Positions 42,831 through 54,467 are shown, numbered from the stretch's first letter. The stretch is 64,000 bases of DNA from Candidatus Altimarinota bacterium (GCA_023231115.1 JALNWA010000005.1:3351-67350), one strand, 5' to 3'. Notes: generated from the sequence alone by a model not told the origin. Numbers and translations: made by a program.

Positions 42831-45800
42831 TTATTTTACAACATCAATTATATTACTCTTAGAGAAAATATAACTATCATCTTTTGTTGAGATAATAGTG
42901 AAAAATTTATCGGTCGGAAGAATCATACTACTGTTTGAAACAGTTGATTTACATGGGCATGTGTTGCACTCTCCGGGAATTATATATATTCCTGAAAAAG
43001 ATTCTTTTTGCGTGAATTCGGAAGATTTAACAGGCAATTTATCGTCATTCGGATCAAAAATATTTGTACCGTTTTTTAGCTCTGTCGCATCGTCCGTGCC
43101 TCCGCCGTCTGAATCTTTATCTTTTGAGGGGTCTTTTATTATTGATTTATCTTCAAAACAATTATAAACATCAAGAACTCTGCCCGCGAGAACAAACAAA
43201 TCTGCGCGAGTCATAGCCTTTTCAGGAGTTTTTGCTTCTTCTTCGGTAATAATAAAATTATTTTTTATGGCTTTGCCAGCAGATACATATTTCGTAAGAT
43301 TTTGAGCGGCTTGCACAAAATTTATATACCAAGGATTACCAATTTGGACTCTATCAATATTTATTATGCTTCGCATTTGTAGCGCGCTAAGAATAATTTT
43401 TGCAGTCTCAGCCAAATTGATTGTGTTCTCAGGCTTGAAAGGATGTAGGTTGTTATAAGTCTCACCGCGATAGCCATCGATAAGCGAACGCAAAGCCGAT
43501 TCTTTTATGTAAGGATAAAACCAATCCAAAGGATTTTTGAATTGAATATCAGAGAAACCGCCGTTCGCTTCGTTTGGAGAATAAGCCTTATATGCCTCAG
43601 GTCTAGGCTCGATACAAAGCATCTTCAAAAGTATTTTTATAAATTGACTTCTTGTAACCAAATCTTCAGGTTTCAAATAAATACCGTTTTCCGTTTGCAC
43701 TCCTTCGATAATATCTTTTTCATAAAGATCATTCGCAATTTTCTTTAAGTCGGAAGATAAATTTCCAAAATCTTCAAAAGGAGAAACATATCCATTCGCA
43801 GATTTACTTAGAGTATTTGAGTTCGAAGGCGTAGAAACAGGGACATCTTTGAATCCGACAACTTTTGCTGAAACATTTATATTAACGTGCACCTCAGCAA
43901 CAACTTTAGAGTCAACATTAAGATTTATAACGAGTGGATCTTTTGTATAATCATTTGCTTTTTTCGTTGCGGTAAGCCTGTTATTCAAGATTGTTATATT
44001 TCCGGAAGGTTCAATCGCTCCAAAAGTTATATTATTTTTTTCATCAATAATAATCGCACCACCAGGATTAAATTTATTATTTGCAGGTAAAACTTTTACA
44101 TCAATTCCGTCACCAAGATTCAAATCTTTTACATTTGTCCCAATCGAAGTTGAAGAATTTACATCGGTATTTGTATCTCCAACTACATAAATTGTCGCCT
44201 CTATGTATCCGTTTTTATCAACGATAATAAGGCTTGTAGGAGCAATCACAGATGAATTTGAAGTGTTTACTTTTACAAAATATCCATCAGCGAGTTCTCC
44301 AATATTTCCAGTTTTTGGATTTATTTTTGCAATAACTTTTCCGTTTTCATCTTCAATCAAAATTGTGTCATCTATTGAAAAATCATTGATAACATAAGCG
44401 CCATCATTATCTGTTTTATAAGTTCCATCTTTCTCGGCGGAAGGTGTTTTTATTTTTTCAATTTTTGGAACAAGGGTCAGATCTCCGCTTATAGATCTAT
44501 AAGAATAACGTTCACGCATGAGGCTGAATGGAACTCCGGACAAAGAAGGATCAACTTTACCTGAAGCGACAGGTGTTCTTTCAAGAGGCTGATCAAGAGA
44601 AATTGCCGGAGCAAAAACATTTATAATTATTTTTTGAGATGAAGAATTCCCCGAGGCATCAACAACGTTTAATATCGCGTAATGCATTCCAACATCTCCT
44701 TCATTTTCAAAAGGGCCGATGTTAAATTTTGAATTACTCTTGTCGTTAGTAAGATTCCCATCTCCATTTTCATCAACAGTTAAATCTGCATCGCTCCATA
44801 TTAATTTAGGGAACTGTGTGACTTTTTTATCACCATTCTCAAAAGGAGACATCTCAATATAATACTCGGAGACTTTTCCATTCGGATCAAAAGAATTTCC
44901 GGCATCAAGTACAAAACTTTTGAATATCGGAACATTGAAAACAGTTTGAGAGACGGCAGGTAAAGGAGGTTCTTTATCGGAACATAAGGGGGCTTCATAC
45001 ATCGGATAATAAGAAGTGAAACCAACTCCGTCTTTCAAAACATAACTCGAAACAACGCTCTTTCCTGCGGAAATAAACACATCACCTCTTTCTGTCTTAG
45101 GAGTTTCTTTGTGATTTATTTTCATATAAACATCTCCACCCATTGAGAAAATAATATCTTTATCAGTGTCGCTATCAACATCTGTGAAAATATTATTCGT
45201 GGCTCCTGCAAGTTCTGAAGTGTAATTTAAAATACTTTCATTTTCACCACCCGCTAAAACGTAAAATCCTTTTGGCGCGGCTGATGACGCATCTGAAGAA
45301 CCTGTTACTCCTGATGCAAGATCGGTTTTTGTCGGGACTGAAGGTTCATACGCTATAAGCCTTTCCTTAGTCTCATCACTGAAAAGAGATCCTTTTATTT
45401 CTTCGTCAGCGGTGGATATATCTATTTTTTGCAAAGTATTTTCAGCGAATAAAATATCTTTTTCATTGTTATTCTCTGCAATGTATTTCATGAATTCATC
45501 ATAATTTTTTATCTCGGAAAGAACTTCATTCGCATCAGCTATGTCGTTTGTATAAGCCAAAAGACTATTTCTTATTGCATACATATTTTCCATTTCCGGA
45601 TAATCGGCCAAAGAATCTATATCCAAATCTTCTATGCTGGAAAGCTCTTTGTTTAATGTCGGATCATTTTCGTCCAAAACGGATTGTGTGGCAGTAAGAT
45701 AAAATTTTTCAGGATAATCTTCATCTGTTTCCAAAGAAGAAACATATCTTTCAATCTCACCGCTAAAATTATTTAGTTCATTTTTCAATTGAACAAAAGC

Positions 45801-48800
45801 TTCGGGAAGCGAAGTTTGTTTCTTTTCGACGGCGTCTTTAACTTCATTAACAGTTTCTTCAATAGCATCAATAGAGGTTGAAGCGGCATCACCAACAGTT
45901 TCATTAGCTTTTTCGGCTAATTTCTTTAAAAGGTTATTAATGCCTGTTTGTAGAGGAAAACCGGTGTATTCATTTATACCTTTTACGAGTTTTTTAGTTT
46001 GTTCGTTAATTTTTTCCGCTCCAATTTTTCCAATGTAATAAATAAAACTTGTATCAATTCCGAAATTTAATTTCGCATCAACTTTTATTTGATCGACATA
46101 ACTATATTCTATAGAAGGCATTTGCACCGAAAACTCTTTAAGGAAAGGCAAAACAGATTGTGCTGAAGGTTGAGTCAAGGTTTCTATTTCAGTCGCAAGA
46201 CTGGATTCAGGAATTGGGATAAGACCCTTTTTCAAAAGACATAAAATTTTCACAACTTTTTTAAGACTGGTAACAACATTCAAAATGACATCTGCATTTG
46301 CCAAATCAGATAGGGCGGGAATCTTTGGCGGATGAGGTAAATCAGGTAGTTTTGGGAATGACAACGTTGGTAAATCCGGCAAATTAGGCATCGCAAATTC
46401 AGGAAAATTTAAAATCCAATCAGGGATATCAAATTTTGTTTCGATGCCAAAAGCCGCTGAAATATCGAGGTTATAATCATCGGGAAGGACCTCGGGAAGG
46501 GTAATTGTCGGAAGATTTGGTAAATTTATCTTCTCAGGCATAAAGACAAAATCAGGCCATACAATATTTACGCCGGTTTTTATTTGCGAAATATCAAAAA
46601 CTATATCCGGCCATTTTGGTAAAGGAATTACAGGAGGTTCCGGAATACTTGCAAAAAGCTCCAACAAAACATTAAGTTTGCTAAACCTGTCATTTTTATT
46701 ACAGTCGTTACAAGATTTTTCATAATCAATCGAAATATCCAAAATAGCATGCCATTCTTGAAATGTTTTAATAGCATCTTCAACAGCTTTCATCCACGAT
46801 TGTGCAACAATATTTTGACGTTTTATATATCCGCCCATAAACTCCATTATCGCATCCATATAACAAATAATCTGTGTCGCATATTTTGTTTCAAGACTTC
46901 TAAGTTTCAAAACTTCGGATGGTAATTTTGCAATTTTATCGAGTTTATCCATTAAAATTTTGATGGAACCTATATAACTGTTCAAATCTACAGTGATTTT
47001 ATCGCAGAGAGTTTTTCTATAATTATTTTCATCACAGCTCCAATATTCCTTAATTCTTTCAAGCTCACTTTTCTCATACTCAACCCACAAACTGGCTTGT
47101 CTCTTCCATTTTTCAATTTCAGACTGAGTTATCGCAGGAACTTTTATTAGAATTTCTTTTGACTCAATTTGAACAAAAGGAATTGAATTTACAGCTCGCA
47201 AGAAATCATTTACGCTTTTTATTTTTTTGAAATTTTTTCCGGCCGCCGCGAATTTTCCACCGAGTTCTCCAAAATCAGGAATTATCAAATATATGTCCGG
47301 GAAATCAAGAAGTTTATTGTAAATTTCATCAGCTTCCTTATCAAGCCAGTCAGTTATTACGCTTGGAAAGCCGGGAATTCGCACATTAACTTTTGTTGCG
47401 GCGGAAATCGGCAATGATGGATCCGAATAACTATCGCCCATGGAAATAGCATCTGTGCCAGCCGAAGCATCTCCATCCGAAATGACAGTGGAAGTGCCGA
47501 TATCAGGATCTGAATTTACATCTTTAGCATTCGCAATGGCATCACTTACCTCTTGAATGAAATTTGGACATCCACCAAGTAAACTAGGAGGAATTGCAGT
47601 TGCATAACAAACACCTGTAAGCCCATTTGCTCCTGTACAAACGGCCGTACCAAGCCCCATAGTCAAAGTAGGAGAAATATATAAGCGTAAATAAGAAGGT
47701 AAATAAGACGACTGAAAAGGCATTACATAAGGTGGATTTGCAACCAAAGAAATAGCAGGATATCCGGGAGAAGTTTCAGTTTGAGCAAAAAAAGCGTAAT
47801 TGTAAGGGATAGGCAAACATCCACCGGCCTCACATTTAAAATTACTAAAAGTCTGAATAGCGTTATAGATGGAATCTCCCATGTTACCGGCAGTAGTTTT
47901 GAATGATTCCCAACTGTCGGGACAACCGTTATTATCTTTATCCGAAAAATTTGACGTTATAACATTTTGCAAAGCTTTCTTTATAGGGTCAGATAAACCA
48001 GGAGAGTCTATTGCATTCAAAAGTTCTTTTGCAGAAGGTAAATCATTCTTTTTAAATTCTTCATCATACTCGGCAGAAAGGTCATTCTTTACGCCGCTGA
48101 CAATTTTCTTTTGATAGTTAACATAACTGTCGCCAATTCCGGTTGAATACAAATAAATCAAATCTCCATTTGGATTTACGCTTGGACGAACACGAATATC
48201 AGGATAATTATCTTTTTCATATCCGCCAAAATCATATCCAAGATCAAAATTTATCGACGGAATTATATCAACAGTTGAAGTGTATTTTATTGTTCGTTTG
48301 CCGTTTGCCGGAACTGAAATATTTTTAATTATTTTCGATCTCAAACTCATTCCGGACTCTTCCCATTCAAGTTTATCCTTACAATTTGAATCTACACATC
48401 TCAAACTTTCATTTGAAATTGTCATTGTTGCAGGCGTCAAATCGGAAACCATTACATTGTTCAAATTTGAGCCGGATTTATTTTGCAAAGTTATCGTAAA
48501 CTCTATCTTGTCGCCTGAAGAAACCGTATTCCCGTTTACGTCTAAAGCCGTTTTTGTTGAAGAAGTCAGTTGAGAAATTTTAGAAACCGGCTGGAATTTA
48601 TATTGTCCAACGCTTACAAAATCTTCTTTAAGATTTTCCATGCCCGACAAATGAACAAAAACATTTTCTTTCATGTCAGTCTCGGCATTTATTCCATATC
48701 CAAAATTGAAAGAATTTCCATAATTTGTTTCAATTCCTTTACAAGATTTTCCATCGTTTTTATTGTAAAAAACGCGAACATTCGCACTTGCATCGGTCGC

Positions 48801-51800
48801 TACAAGATCATCGCATCCGTCCTTATTCATGTCATATCCCTTCATTTCATAAATCTTTCCATCAATGTTCAAATTCAAACTCTGTCTTTCAAGTTTTGTC
48901 GCATTGTTAATAAAAAGAGAAACACATTTATCAGTAGCCTTACATGGCTCTTTTGTGCCAATAACAATATCGTCATAACCATCATTGTTTGAATCTATTT
49001 TTGCTATGCTATAAATTCCGCCGCTAACACTTAAAATATATCCTTTGTCTCTGAATTTTTTATGTCCACCCTCGTATTCCAAAAGTCTTACAAGTCCATC
49101 CTCATATGCCAATAAAATATCGTCTTTGCCGTCACCGTTAAAATCAAAATTTATAAGTTTATAAACATCTTCATCTCCTTGGAAAATAGGAGTGCCTATA
49201 TCTTTTGTATAACCGCTAAACTGACTAACCAAGTCTTTAAGCCAACTTTTACCAACTCTTACATTTGGGTCTCCATAAATAATTCCATATTCTAATCCAT
49301 AAGGAACGTTTGATTCACCAACGGAATTTCCCGCCGCGAAATAAAGCATTTGTTTATCTTTATACTCAAATCCGGCTCCTATTTTTTCTGAAAATTCAGC
49401 CTCCAAAGTATCTTTATCCAAAAGATAAAGGCCTTTAGGTTCGCTTGTTGAAGCGCGAGAAAAGAATTGTTCAAAGTCATATTTTGAGTCTCCTGAAATC
49501 AATGAGAATTTAACTTCTTTTTTCCCGTTGAACATAACCAACGCAATATCCTGAGAATTTTTTGTTATTATTAATGAAAATTCATGAACATCAAAAGCTT
49601 CATCTTTTTCAGGAAGTCTTAATGAAAAAGAATTATCATTAATAGAAATTTTTCCGGCATTGGAAATTTTTATTTTTGTTTCAAGTCCTTGAGTCAAATA
49701 AAATCCGTCAGACTTCGAGTCTATTTTATAACTTGAATTTTCTTCCAAAATTTTCGCATCAATCTTTATATTCTCGGCGGTTTTTATGCTTGCTTCAGCC
49801 AAAATCTCCTGTGTGTTGATGTTTGAAAAAGAAACTTTTTGCGCATTTTCGTCAGCATCGCTCACAGGCAAAATTTTTGCCTCAATATCGTCAGACAAAA
49901 CATTTATTTTTCCATATCCATCTATCGAAACAAGCTTTTTAGTTTCATTCGGAATTTCAGTGTCAGCGGAAACGGCCTGTACATAGCCATTTTGCAGGAA
50001 TGCTTGAGCGGTGTTTTTTTCAGTTTCAGGATTTCCAAAATCTCCGCCAAGAAGAGAAACATACAAAGATTTTGTGTTAAATCCAGCTACTTTATCATAT
50101 GAATATTTGTAAGAAGTATCTTTTTTAGCTTCCTCCTCTTTTACTTGCTCGGAAGTTTTTGGAATATTTATTTTTATAGAGCTTGAAGCAAATCCGGGAA
50201 CATTAACATATATTTCTATGTCTCCATAGGCTGTGCTATAAGGCTGAAAAATGGCATCTCCTGAAGTTCCATTCGTCATCTTTGTCGGAGCGGATGGAAT
50301 AAATTTTCCAAGTTTTAAATCCAAAATTTTAAATTCAATAGGCCCGCCGTATCCTGTAACGACTTCTCCATTTCTCGTAAGTTGTGCTTTTATGGAATAA
50401 TTTTTCGCCGCAAGGGTAAGCGTCAAATTATCAACAATATTTATAATTTTTGCATTTTCACTGCCGCTTATTTTTTCAAAATTATCATCAATCAAATAAG
50501 CTGAAATTGTTGATGATCCAACTGAATTTTTTGCATAAACGTCAAAACTGACAATTCCTTCAAAAGAAGAAAGCTGGATTCCGTCCACATTTTTAAATTC
50601 ATCAATTGAAGAATCTACAGAAATTTTATCATCAAATTTTATTGTTGCTCTCGAATAAGTTGTGGCTTGTTTACCGTTTTTGTCTCGGAATATAACGTTG
50701 ATTTTTGTCTTGGACTGGCCATTTGCGACAAGTACGGCAGAAGACGGAATTATTTCCAAAGACACGCTGTCCAAAAATTCCATGCTGTCTCCGCTTAAAG
50801 CGTCCGCAATTCCTTTGTCTTCTGTTTTCTCTTTATCTCCGCCAATAATAGGATCTGGATTTACGCAGACATTTTTGAATTCAGGAGTGGAATTTAAAGT
50901 GAAAAAATTAACAAATTCATCAAGTTCTTTTTTAAATTGAGACAAATCAACGAATTCATATTCAGGCTCCTTTTCATTTGTTTTTTCTTTTGTCGCGACA
51001 TTTTCCGTACTGCTGGAAGCGCTTGAGGAAGGCTCAGTTGAGCCCGAACCGGAAGTCAAAACAGAGCTTTCACTCTTTTTAATTTCAAAGCCGCCGCTAG
51101 ATGTTTTTATAAGACTTCCTTTTGAATCAAAATTTGTTTTGAAAGAATCTTTTTCGCTATTAAGTACAAAATAAGCCGCTTCATATCCGCTTGAACTGTC
51201 GCCGACGTAAGCATCTTTATCCGGATTTAAATATTTGGATAAAATATATTCATGTTTTTCGTCCATTCCAAGACTGCTCCACAAAAGTGAATCATAAACT
51301 TTTTGAGAAGACGCCGCATTCAAAACAAATCCATCAGGGCTGTCATCTTTTTGCGCATCTATAACAGGCGATAAATATTTATTGTAAACTTCATTATGTA
51401 TAGAAACCAAATCTTTTTTTCCGCCGGTCAAGATTTCAGATCCGGGAATTTGCGCTATTTGCCACGCAATTTCATCAATCTTAACTTTTAACTGCGCAAG
51501 ATTTTCCGTGTCAAAAACATTTGGATAATAAATTTTTTGAGTCGTCCCGTTTAAAGCTTTGTCTTTAGGAGCGCTCAAGAAAGCCACATAACGAGGGTTG
51601 TCGATAGGTAAGTCGGAAGTGCTTTGCGCATTAACCTGACTTAAAATAGTGTTATTCGTAGGCTCGTTATGTACGACAGCACTCGATAATTTTTTATCAG
51701 AACCATCTTTATTTTTATAATTTGAAACGGAAACATTCAAAGTAATATCGGCATTGTAAGAATTCCCGGAAAGATTTTTTGGTAAGACATAAGAGACGTT

Positions 51801-54413
51801 TTTTGAAAGCATTTTTCTCGAAATCTCGGAAAGATTTTTGCTTGGTATACCATATTTAATATTTGCTTCGTCAAAATCGTCTATGGCTCCATCATTATCA
51901 TTATCAATGCCATCAAAAAATCCATATCTGTCCGAGAAATCTTTTAATGTGACAATCTTCCCGTTAGAATTGTTTACAGTAATCTCACCTGCATCAAGTT
52001 TGTCTAGGTTAAGCCATGTTTCCTTCTCTCCAGGAGCAATTGTGATTTGAAGTTTCTTTGTCGGGTCGCTTAAGAAATTTTTAAAATTATCAATTAATTG
52101 GGTATAAAATCCGTTGCTGTAAGAAGTTTCCATTGAAGGATACGCGGCAAAACAAGAATTGAAATAAATTTCATCCAATTTGTTGAAATCAAAATTCTCG
52201 GGAAGTTGAAATATATCCATGCTGTTGTCGGGCGTTTCAGATTTTTCAGGGAACATTAATTTCCCGTCAACATTTTTTAGTCCGGTGCTTCCTGCGGGAT
52301 CAAGAACAGGGATTGTAGCGATTGGATAAAAACATCTGTCGCTGTTTTTTAAGGTGTTTGTTGTGGTACATCCTGCCGCAAGATCATAAGCAGATTGAAG
52401 ATCATACATAGAAAAAATTGCCCCATCTGAAAATCCGTCAAAAACATCTGCAGAAGGTGTTGCCTCAAATCCAAGGTCTGAAAGTAGCACATAAATACGT
52501 GGATTTCCGGAAGGTGCGGAATAAGAAGTCCCTCCGTTTTTATTTATGGAAAACGTGAAATTTTCTGTTTTTTTCTCGCCATTATGATAAAACTCAACAC
52601 TTATATTTCCGGCCGCAGTCTGAATATTGCCAGCTTTTACATTTTCGGAAGAGGGGATTAAAAGTTTATATCCCAGTTGATCTATTTTGGACGAAGAACC
52701 AACATTCCCTTCAGCGATAACGTTTTTTACAGCACTATAAGCGGTTTCAGCGGCCTGATCGACAGTATAAGAAATGCCGATTTCCTTTCCATTTATTTTT
52801 GTAATAACATCACCTTCTTGCAAAGGGCCAAAGAAATAATTTTTATAATCAACGGTTGCCAAATTTGGATTTGGATAAAACGCAGGAACTCCATAATCAG
52901 CATTTGATTCTATTATTGCACCGCTGGAAACATTTCCATTTGTAAGTTTTTTTGCCTCAGTCTCGCCCAAAACTCGAGTGTTCACTCCGAAAGTATGTAC
53001 AGGAATAGCTGTACTTGGATTGTCTGATCTTATAGAGCGGGTCAGGATTGAATAATCTTTGCTACCCGGAATATACGAACCCAAATAGGTTCCGCATTGT
53101 TTTGCATTTTTTAGTAAATCGTAATTAATTCCATTTAAATATTGGTTTCCGTTAGCGCCATTTGTGTAATTTGAAAGCTTGTATCCGTAATCAATATTTG
53201 TACTGCTAAAATTTTCGACTTTCTCTCCTTCTTTGAAATTACCGGAAAGTTTCACATTTGTAATAAGAGGAAGAGGGGACTGAATTTTTTCAACAATTTC
53301 ATTTATTTTTATTTCAAGAGCGTCATTAACAGAACGAAGATATGTTTTTGCATATTCATCTTTTGCAGAGATAAGCACCCCTGCTATGTCTGCATCAGTA
53401 GAAGCATATCGGCCTGTATTATCGATAAAATCATGTGCCTGCCCGATATAAGAACTAACAATTTTGTAATATGGTGAAAGGAATTGATCGATAATTTGTT
53501 TGGAAAAAACATCCGGTAAATTATCCATTGAAGTATCTTCCTCATTGATGCCGGCTTCCGTATTTGCATCTTTAGAAAGGTCTTTTGCCCAATATTTATT
53601 GTATCGCATGTACGCCAAATCTTCCCAATATTTCAAATATTTTAAATATGAAGGATAAACATCAGAATTTATAGACTCTTCTTCGTTTACCAAATCTCCG
53701 TAAAATATTTTTTTATCAAAATTTGCATATTCGGGAACACCGGCATAATACAAATGATTTTTATCAAAAAAAGTTGCAAGCTCTTCTTGCCCTGCTGTTC
53801 CGCCTACATCAGCTTTGATTACCCCACCCCAGATTTCCGGCTTTGCAAAGGCAACATTCGAGTCATATTCAAAATTCAAAGTCTTCGCGTCATACGAATA
53901 AGCTTTATTTTCAAAGTCAGTATAAGGATACATACTCACAAATTTTTCTCCGTTTTTATTTACAACCGGAAGCGGAACATTGCCGACCAATACAACTCCG
54001 GCAAGTCTGTTTTTCTTTTCGCCGTTGCCATTGAAATATAAATTTTCAAGTGCGCCAGCCAAATCATTCACACTTTCTTTTTCTTTATTAAAGACCAAAA
54101 CCTGAACATCTGTATAAACATTGCTTGCGCGAAGGTCTTCTACATAACGAACAATTCTTTCACCCAAAGTATTCTCTTTTAGATTGTTCAAATATTTTTC
54201 TTTCAAACCGAAATAAGAATTCAAATCTTTATCAATTTCAGAATCAACAACAACGGTAATCAAATCATAAGTGTCCTCAAATTTTTCAGGCTTATCAACC
54301 TTATCGATTGTTGTTAGCGCATAGGCGATAGGCGCGGACAAGATTTCAGCACAAACAAAAGACACTAAAACAAGCGCCGACAGCAATCTATTTTTTATAA
54401 GAATGAGGTTCAT
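42831..54413 (-). CDS. Giant multidomain surface protein with SLH domains
   Basis: From the ATG at 54413 the protein has about 3860 residues and a signal peptide ending PIAYA. An in-frame ATG at 54467 overlaps the -35, so it is not used here. Approximate order: gingipain/C25-like region (40-470, AGVVLVGNVPLP and PEIWGGVI); PDZ-like stretch (520-600, LQEGDVITKINGKEIG); NSCFA with a Cys near 750; invasin-type Ig domain (1215-1345). Next come FG-GAP-like calcium repeats (1740-1900, FNGDGKDDILLAYEDG); a DUF11-like domain (1950-2055); long Pro-rich and helical stretches; a PKD-like domain (3140-3270); two or three SLH repeats (3540-3760); a DSDGGGTDD calcium motif. SLH domains usually bind cell-wall polymers. 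It heads a five-gene operon. Confidence 0.8.
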   Translation of the reverse strand: MNLILIKNRLLSALVLVSFVCAEILSAPIAYALTTIDKVDKPEKFEDTYDLITVVVDSEIDKDLNSYFGLKEKYLNNLKENTLGERIVRYVEDLRASNVYTDVQVLVFNKEKESVNDLAGALENLYFNGNGEKKNRLAGVVLVGNVPLPVVNKNGEKFVSMYPYTDFENKAYSYDAKTLNFEYDSNVAFAKPEIWGGVIKADVGGTAGQEELATFFDKNHLYYAGVPEYANFDKKIFYGDLVNEEESINSDVYPSYLKYLKYWEDLAYMRYNKYWAKDLSKDANTEAGINEEDTSMDNLPDVFSKQIIDQFLSPYYKIVSSYIGQAHDFIDNTGRYASTDADIAGVLISAKDEYAKTYLRSVNDALEIKINEIVEKIQSPLPLITNVKLSGNFKEGEKVENFSSTNIDYGYKLSNYTNGANGNQYLNGINYDLLKNAKQCGTYLGSYIPGSKDYSILTRSIRSDNPSTAIPVHTFGVNTRVLGETEAKKLTNGNVSSGAIIESNADYGVPAFYPNPNLATVDYKNYFFGPLQEGDVITKINGKEIGISYTVDQAAETAYSAVKNVIAEGNVGSSSKIDQLGYKLLIPSSENVKAGNIQTAAGNISVEFYHNGEKKTENFTFSINKNGGTSYSAPSGNPRIYVLLSDLGFEATPSADVFDGFSDGAIFSMYDLQSAYDLAAGCTTTNTLKNSDRCFYPIATIPVLDPAGSTGLKNVDGKLMFPEKSETPDNSMDIFQLPENFDFNKLDEIYFNSCFAAYPSMETSYSNGFYTQLIDNFKNFLSDPTKKLQITIAPGEKETWLNLDKLDAGEITVNNSNGKIVTLKDFSDRYGFFDGIDNDNDGAIDDFDEANIKYGIPSKNLSEISRKMLSKNVSYVLPKNLSGNSYNADITLNVSVSNYKNKDGSDKKLSSAVVHNEPTNNTILSQVNAQSTSDLPIDNPRYVAFLSAPKDKALNGTTQKIYYPNVFDTENLAQLKVKIDEIAWQIAQIPGSEILTGGKKDLVSIHNEVYNKYLSPVIDAQKDDSPDGFVLNAASSQKVYDSLLWSSLGMDEKHEYILSKYLNPDKDAYVGDSSSGYEAAYFVLNSEKDSFKTNFDSKGSLIKTSSGGFEIKKSESSVLTSGSGSTEPSSSASSSTENVATKEKTNEKEPEYEFVDLSQFKKELDEFVNFFTLNSTPEFKNVCVNPDPIIGGDKEKTEDKGIADALSGDSMEFLDSVSLEIIPSSAVLVANGQSKTKINVIFRDKNGKQATTYSRATIKFDDKISVDSSIDEFKNVDGIQLSSFEGIVSFDVYAKNSVGSSTISAYLIDDNFEKISGSENAKIINIVDNLTLTLAAKNYSIKAQLTRNGEVVTGYGGPIEFKILDLKLGKFIPSAPTKMTNGTSGDAIFQPYSTAYGDIEIYVNVPGFASSSIKINIPKTSEQVKEEEAKKDTSYKYSYDKVAGFNTKSLYVSLLGGDFGNPETEKNTAQAFLQNGYVQAVSADTEIPNETKKLVSIDGYGKINVLSDDIEAKILPVSDADENAQKVSFSNINTQEILAEASIKTAENIKIDAKILEENSSYKIDSKSDGFYLTQGLETKIKISNAGKISINDNSFSLRLPEKDEAFDVHEFSLIITKNSQDIALVMFNGKKEVKFSLISGDSKYDFEQFFSRASTSEPKGLYLLDKDTLEAEFSEKIGAGFEYKDKQMLYFAAGNSVGESNVPYGLEYGIIYGDPNVRVGKSWLKDLVSQFSGYTKDIGTPIFQGDEDVYKLINFDFNGDGKDDILLAYEDGLVRLLEYEGGHKKFRDKGYILSVSGGIYSIAKIDSNNDGYDDIVIGTKEPCKATDKCVSLFINNATKLERQSLNLNIDGKIYEMKGYDMNKDGCDDLVATDASANVRVFYNKNDGKSCKGIETNYGNSFNFGYGINAETDMKENVFVHLSGMENLKEDFVSVGQYKFQPVSKISQLTSSTKTALDVNGNTVSSGDKIEFTITLQNKSGSNLNNVMVSDLTPATMTISNESLRCVDSNCKDKLEWEESGMSLRSKIIKNISVPANGKRTIKYTSTVDIIPSINFDLGYDFGGYEKDNYPDIRVRPSVNPNGDLIYLYSTGIGDSYVNYQKKIVSGVKNDLSAEYDEEFKKNDLPSAKELLNAIDSPGLSDPIKKALQNVITSNFSDKDNNGCPDSWESFKTTAGNMGDSIYNAIQTFSNFKCEAGGCLPIPYNYAFFAQTETSPGYPAISLVANPPYVMPFQSSYLPSYLRLYISPTLTMGLGTAVCTGANGLTGVCYATAIPPSLLGGCPNFIQEVSDAIANAKDVNSDPDIGTSTVISDGDASAGTDAISMGDSYSDPSLPISAATKVNVRIPGFPSVITDWLDKEADEIYNKLLDFPDIYLIIPDFGELGGKFAAAGKNFKKIKSVNDFLRAVNSIPFVQIESKEILIKVPAITQSEIEKWKRQASLWVEYEKSELERIKEYWSCDENNYRKTLCDKITVDLNSYIGSIKILMDKLDKIAKLPSEVLKLRSLETKYATQIICYMDAIMEFMGGYIKRQNIVAQSWMKAVEDAIKTFQEWHAILDISIDYEKSCNDCNKNDRFSKLNVLLELFASIPEPPVIPLPKWPDIVFDISQIKTGVNIVWPDFVFMPEKINLPNLPTITLPEVLPDDYNLDISAAFGIETKFDIPDWILNFPEFAMPNLPDLPTLSFPKLPDLPHPPKIPALSDLANADVILNVVTSLKKVVKILCLLKKGLIPIPESSLATEIETLTQPSAQSVLPFLKEFSVQMPSIEYSYVDQIKVDAKLNFGIDTSFIYYIGKIGAEKINEQTKKLVKGINEYTGFPLQTGINNLLKKLAEKANETVGDAASTSIDAIEETVNEVKDAVEKKQTSLPEAFVQLKNELNNFSGEIERYVSSLETDEDYPEKFYLTATQSVLDENDPTLNKELSSIEDLDIDSLADYPEMENMYAIRNSLLAYTNDIADANEVLSEIKNYDEFMKYIAENNNEKDILFAENTLQKIDISTADEEIKGSLFSDETKERLIAYEPSVPTKTDLASGVTGSSDASSAAPKGFYVLAGGENESILNYTSELAGATNNIFTDVDSDTDKDIIFSMGGDVYMKINHKETPKTERGDVFISAGKSVVSSYVLKDGVGFTSYYPMYEAPLCSDKEPPLPAVSQTVFNVPIFKSFVLDAGNSFDPNGKVSEYYIEMSPFENGDKKVTQFPKLIWSDADLTVDENGDGNLTNDKSNSKFNIGPFENEGDVGMHYAILNVVDASGNSSSQKIIINVFAPAISLDQPLERTPVASGKVDPSLSGVPFSLMRERYSYRSISGDLTLVPKIEKIKTPSAEKDGTYKTDNDGAYVINDFSIDDTILIEDENGKVIAKINPKTGNIGELADGYFVKVNTSNSSVIAPTSLIIVDKNGYIEATIYVVGDTNTDVNSSTSIGTNVKDLNLGDGIDVKVLPANNKFNPGGAIIIDEKNNITFGAIEPSGNITILNNRLTATKKANDYTKDPLVINLNVDSKVVAEVHVNINVSAKVVGFKDVPVSTPSNSNTLSKSANGYVSPFEDFGNLSSDLKKIANDLYEKDIIEGVQTENGIYLKPEDLVTRSQFIKILLKMLCIEPRPEAYKAYSPNEANGGFSDIQFKNPLDWFYPYIKESALRSLIDGYRGETYNNLHPFKPENTINLAETAKIILSALQMRSIINIDRVQIGNPWYINFVQAAQNLTKYVSAGKAIKNNFIITEEEAKTPEKAMTRADLFVLAGRVLDVYNCFEDKSIIKDPSKDKDSDGGGTDDATELKNGTNIFDPNDDKLPVKSSEFTQKESFSGIYIIPGECNTCPCKSTVSNSSMILPTDKFFTIISTKDDSYIFSKSNIIDVVK

Positions 54414-54437
54414 AAAAAAATGGTTCTCCAACAGAAA

Positions 54438-54467
54438 AATATACCATAAAAAACACAACAAAAACAA
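54438..54467 (-). promoter_or_regulatory. Promoter of the giant surface-protein operon
   Basis: On the minus strand TTGTTT (54462-54467), 18 bp, TATATT (54438-54443) with TGG before it (extended -10). A GGAGA lies between it and the ATG at 54413. Confidence 0.6.
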
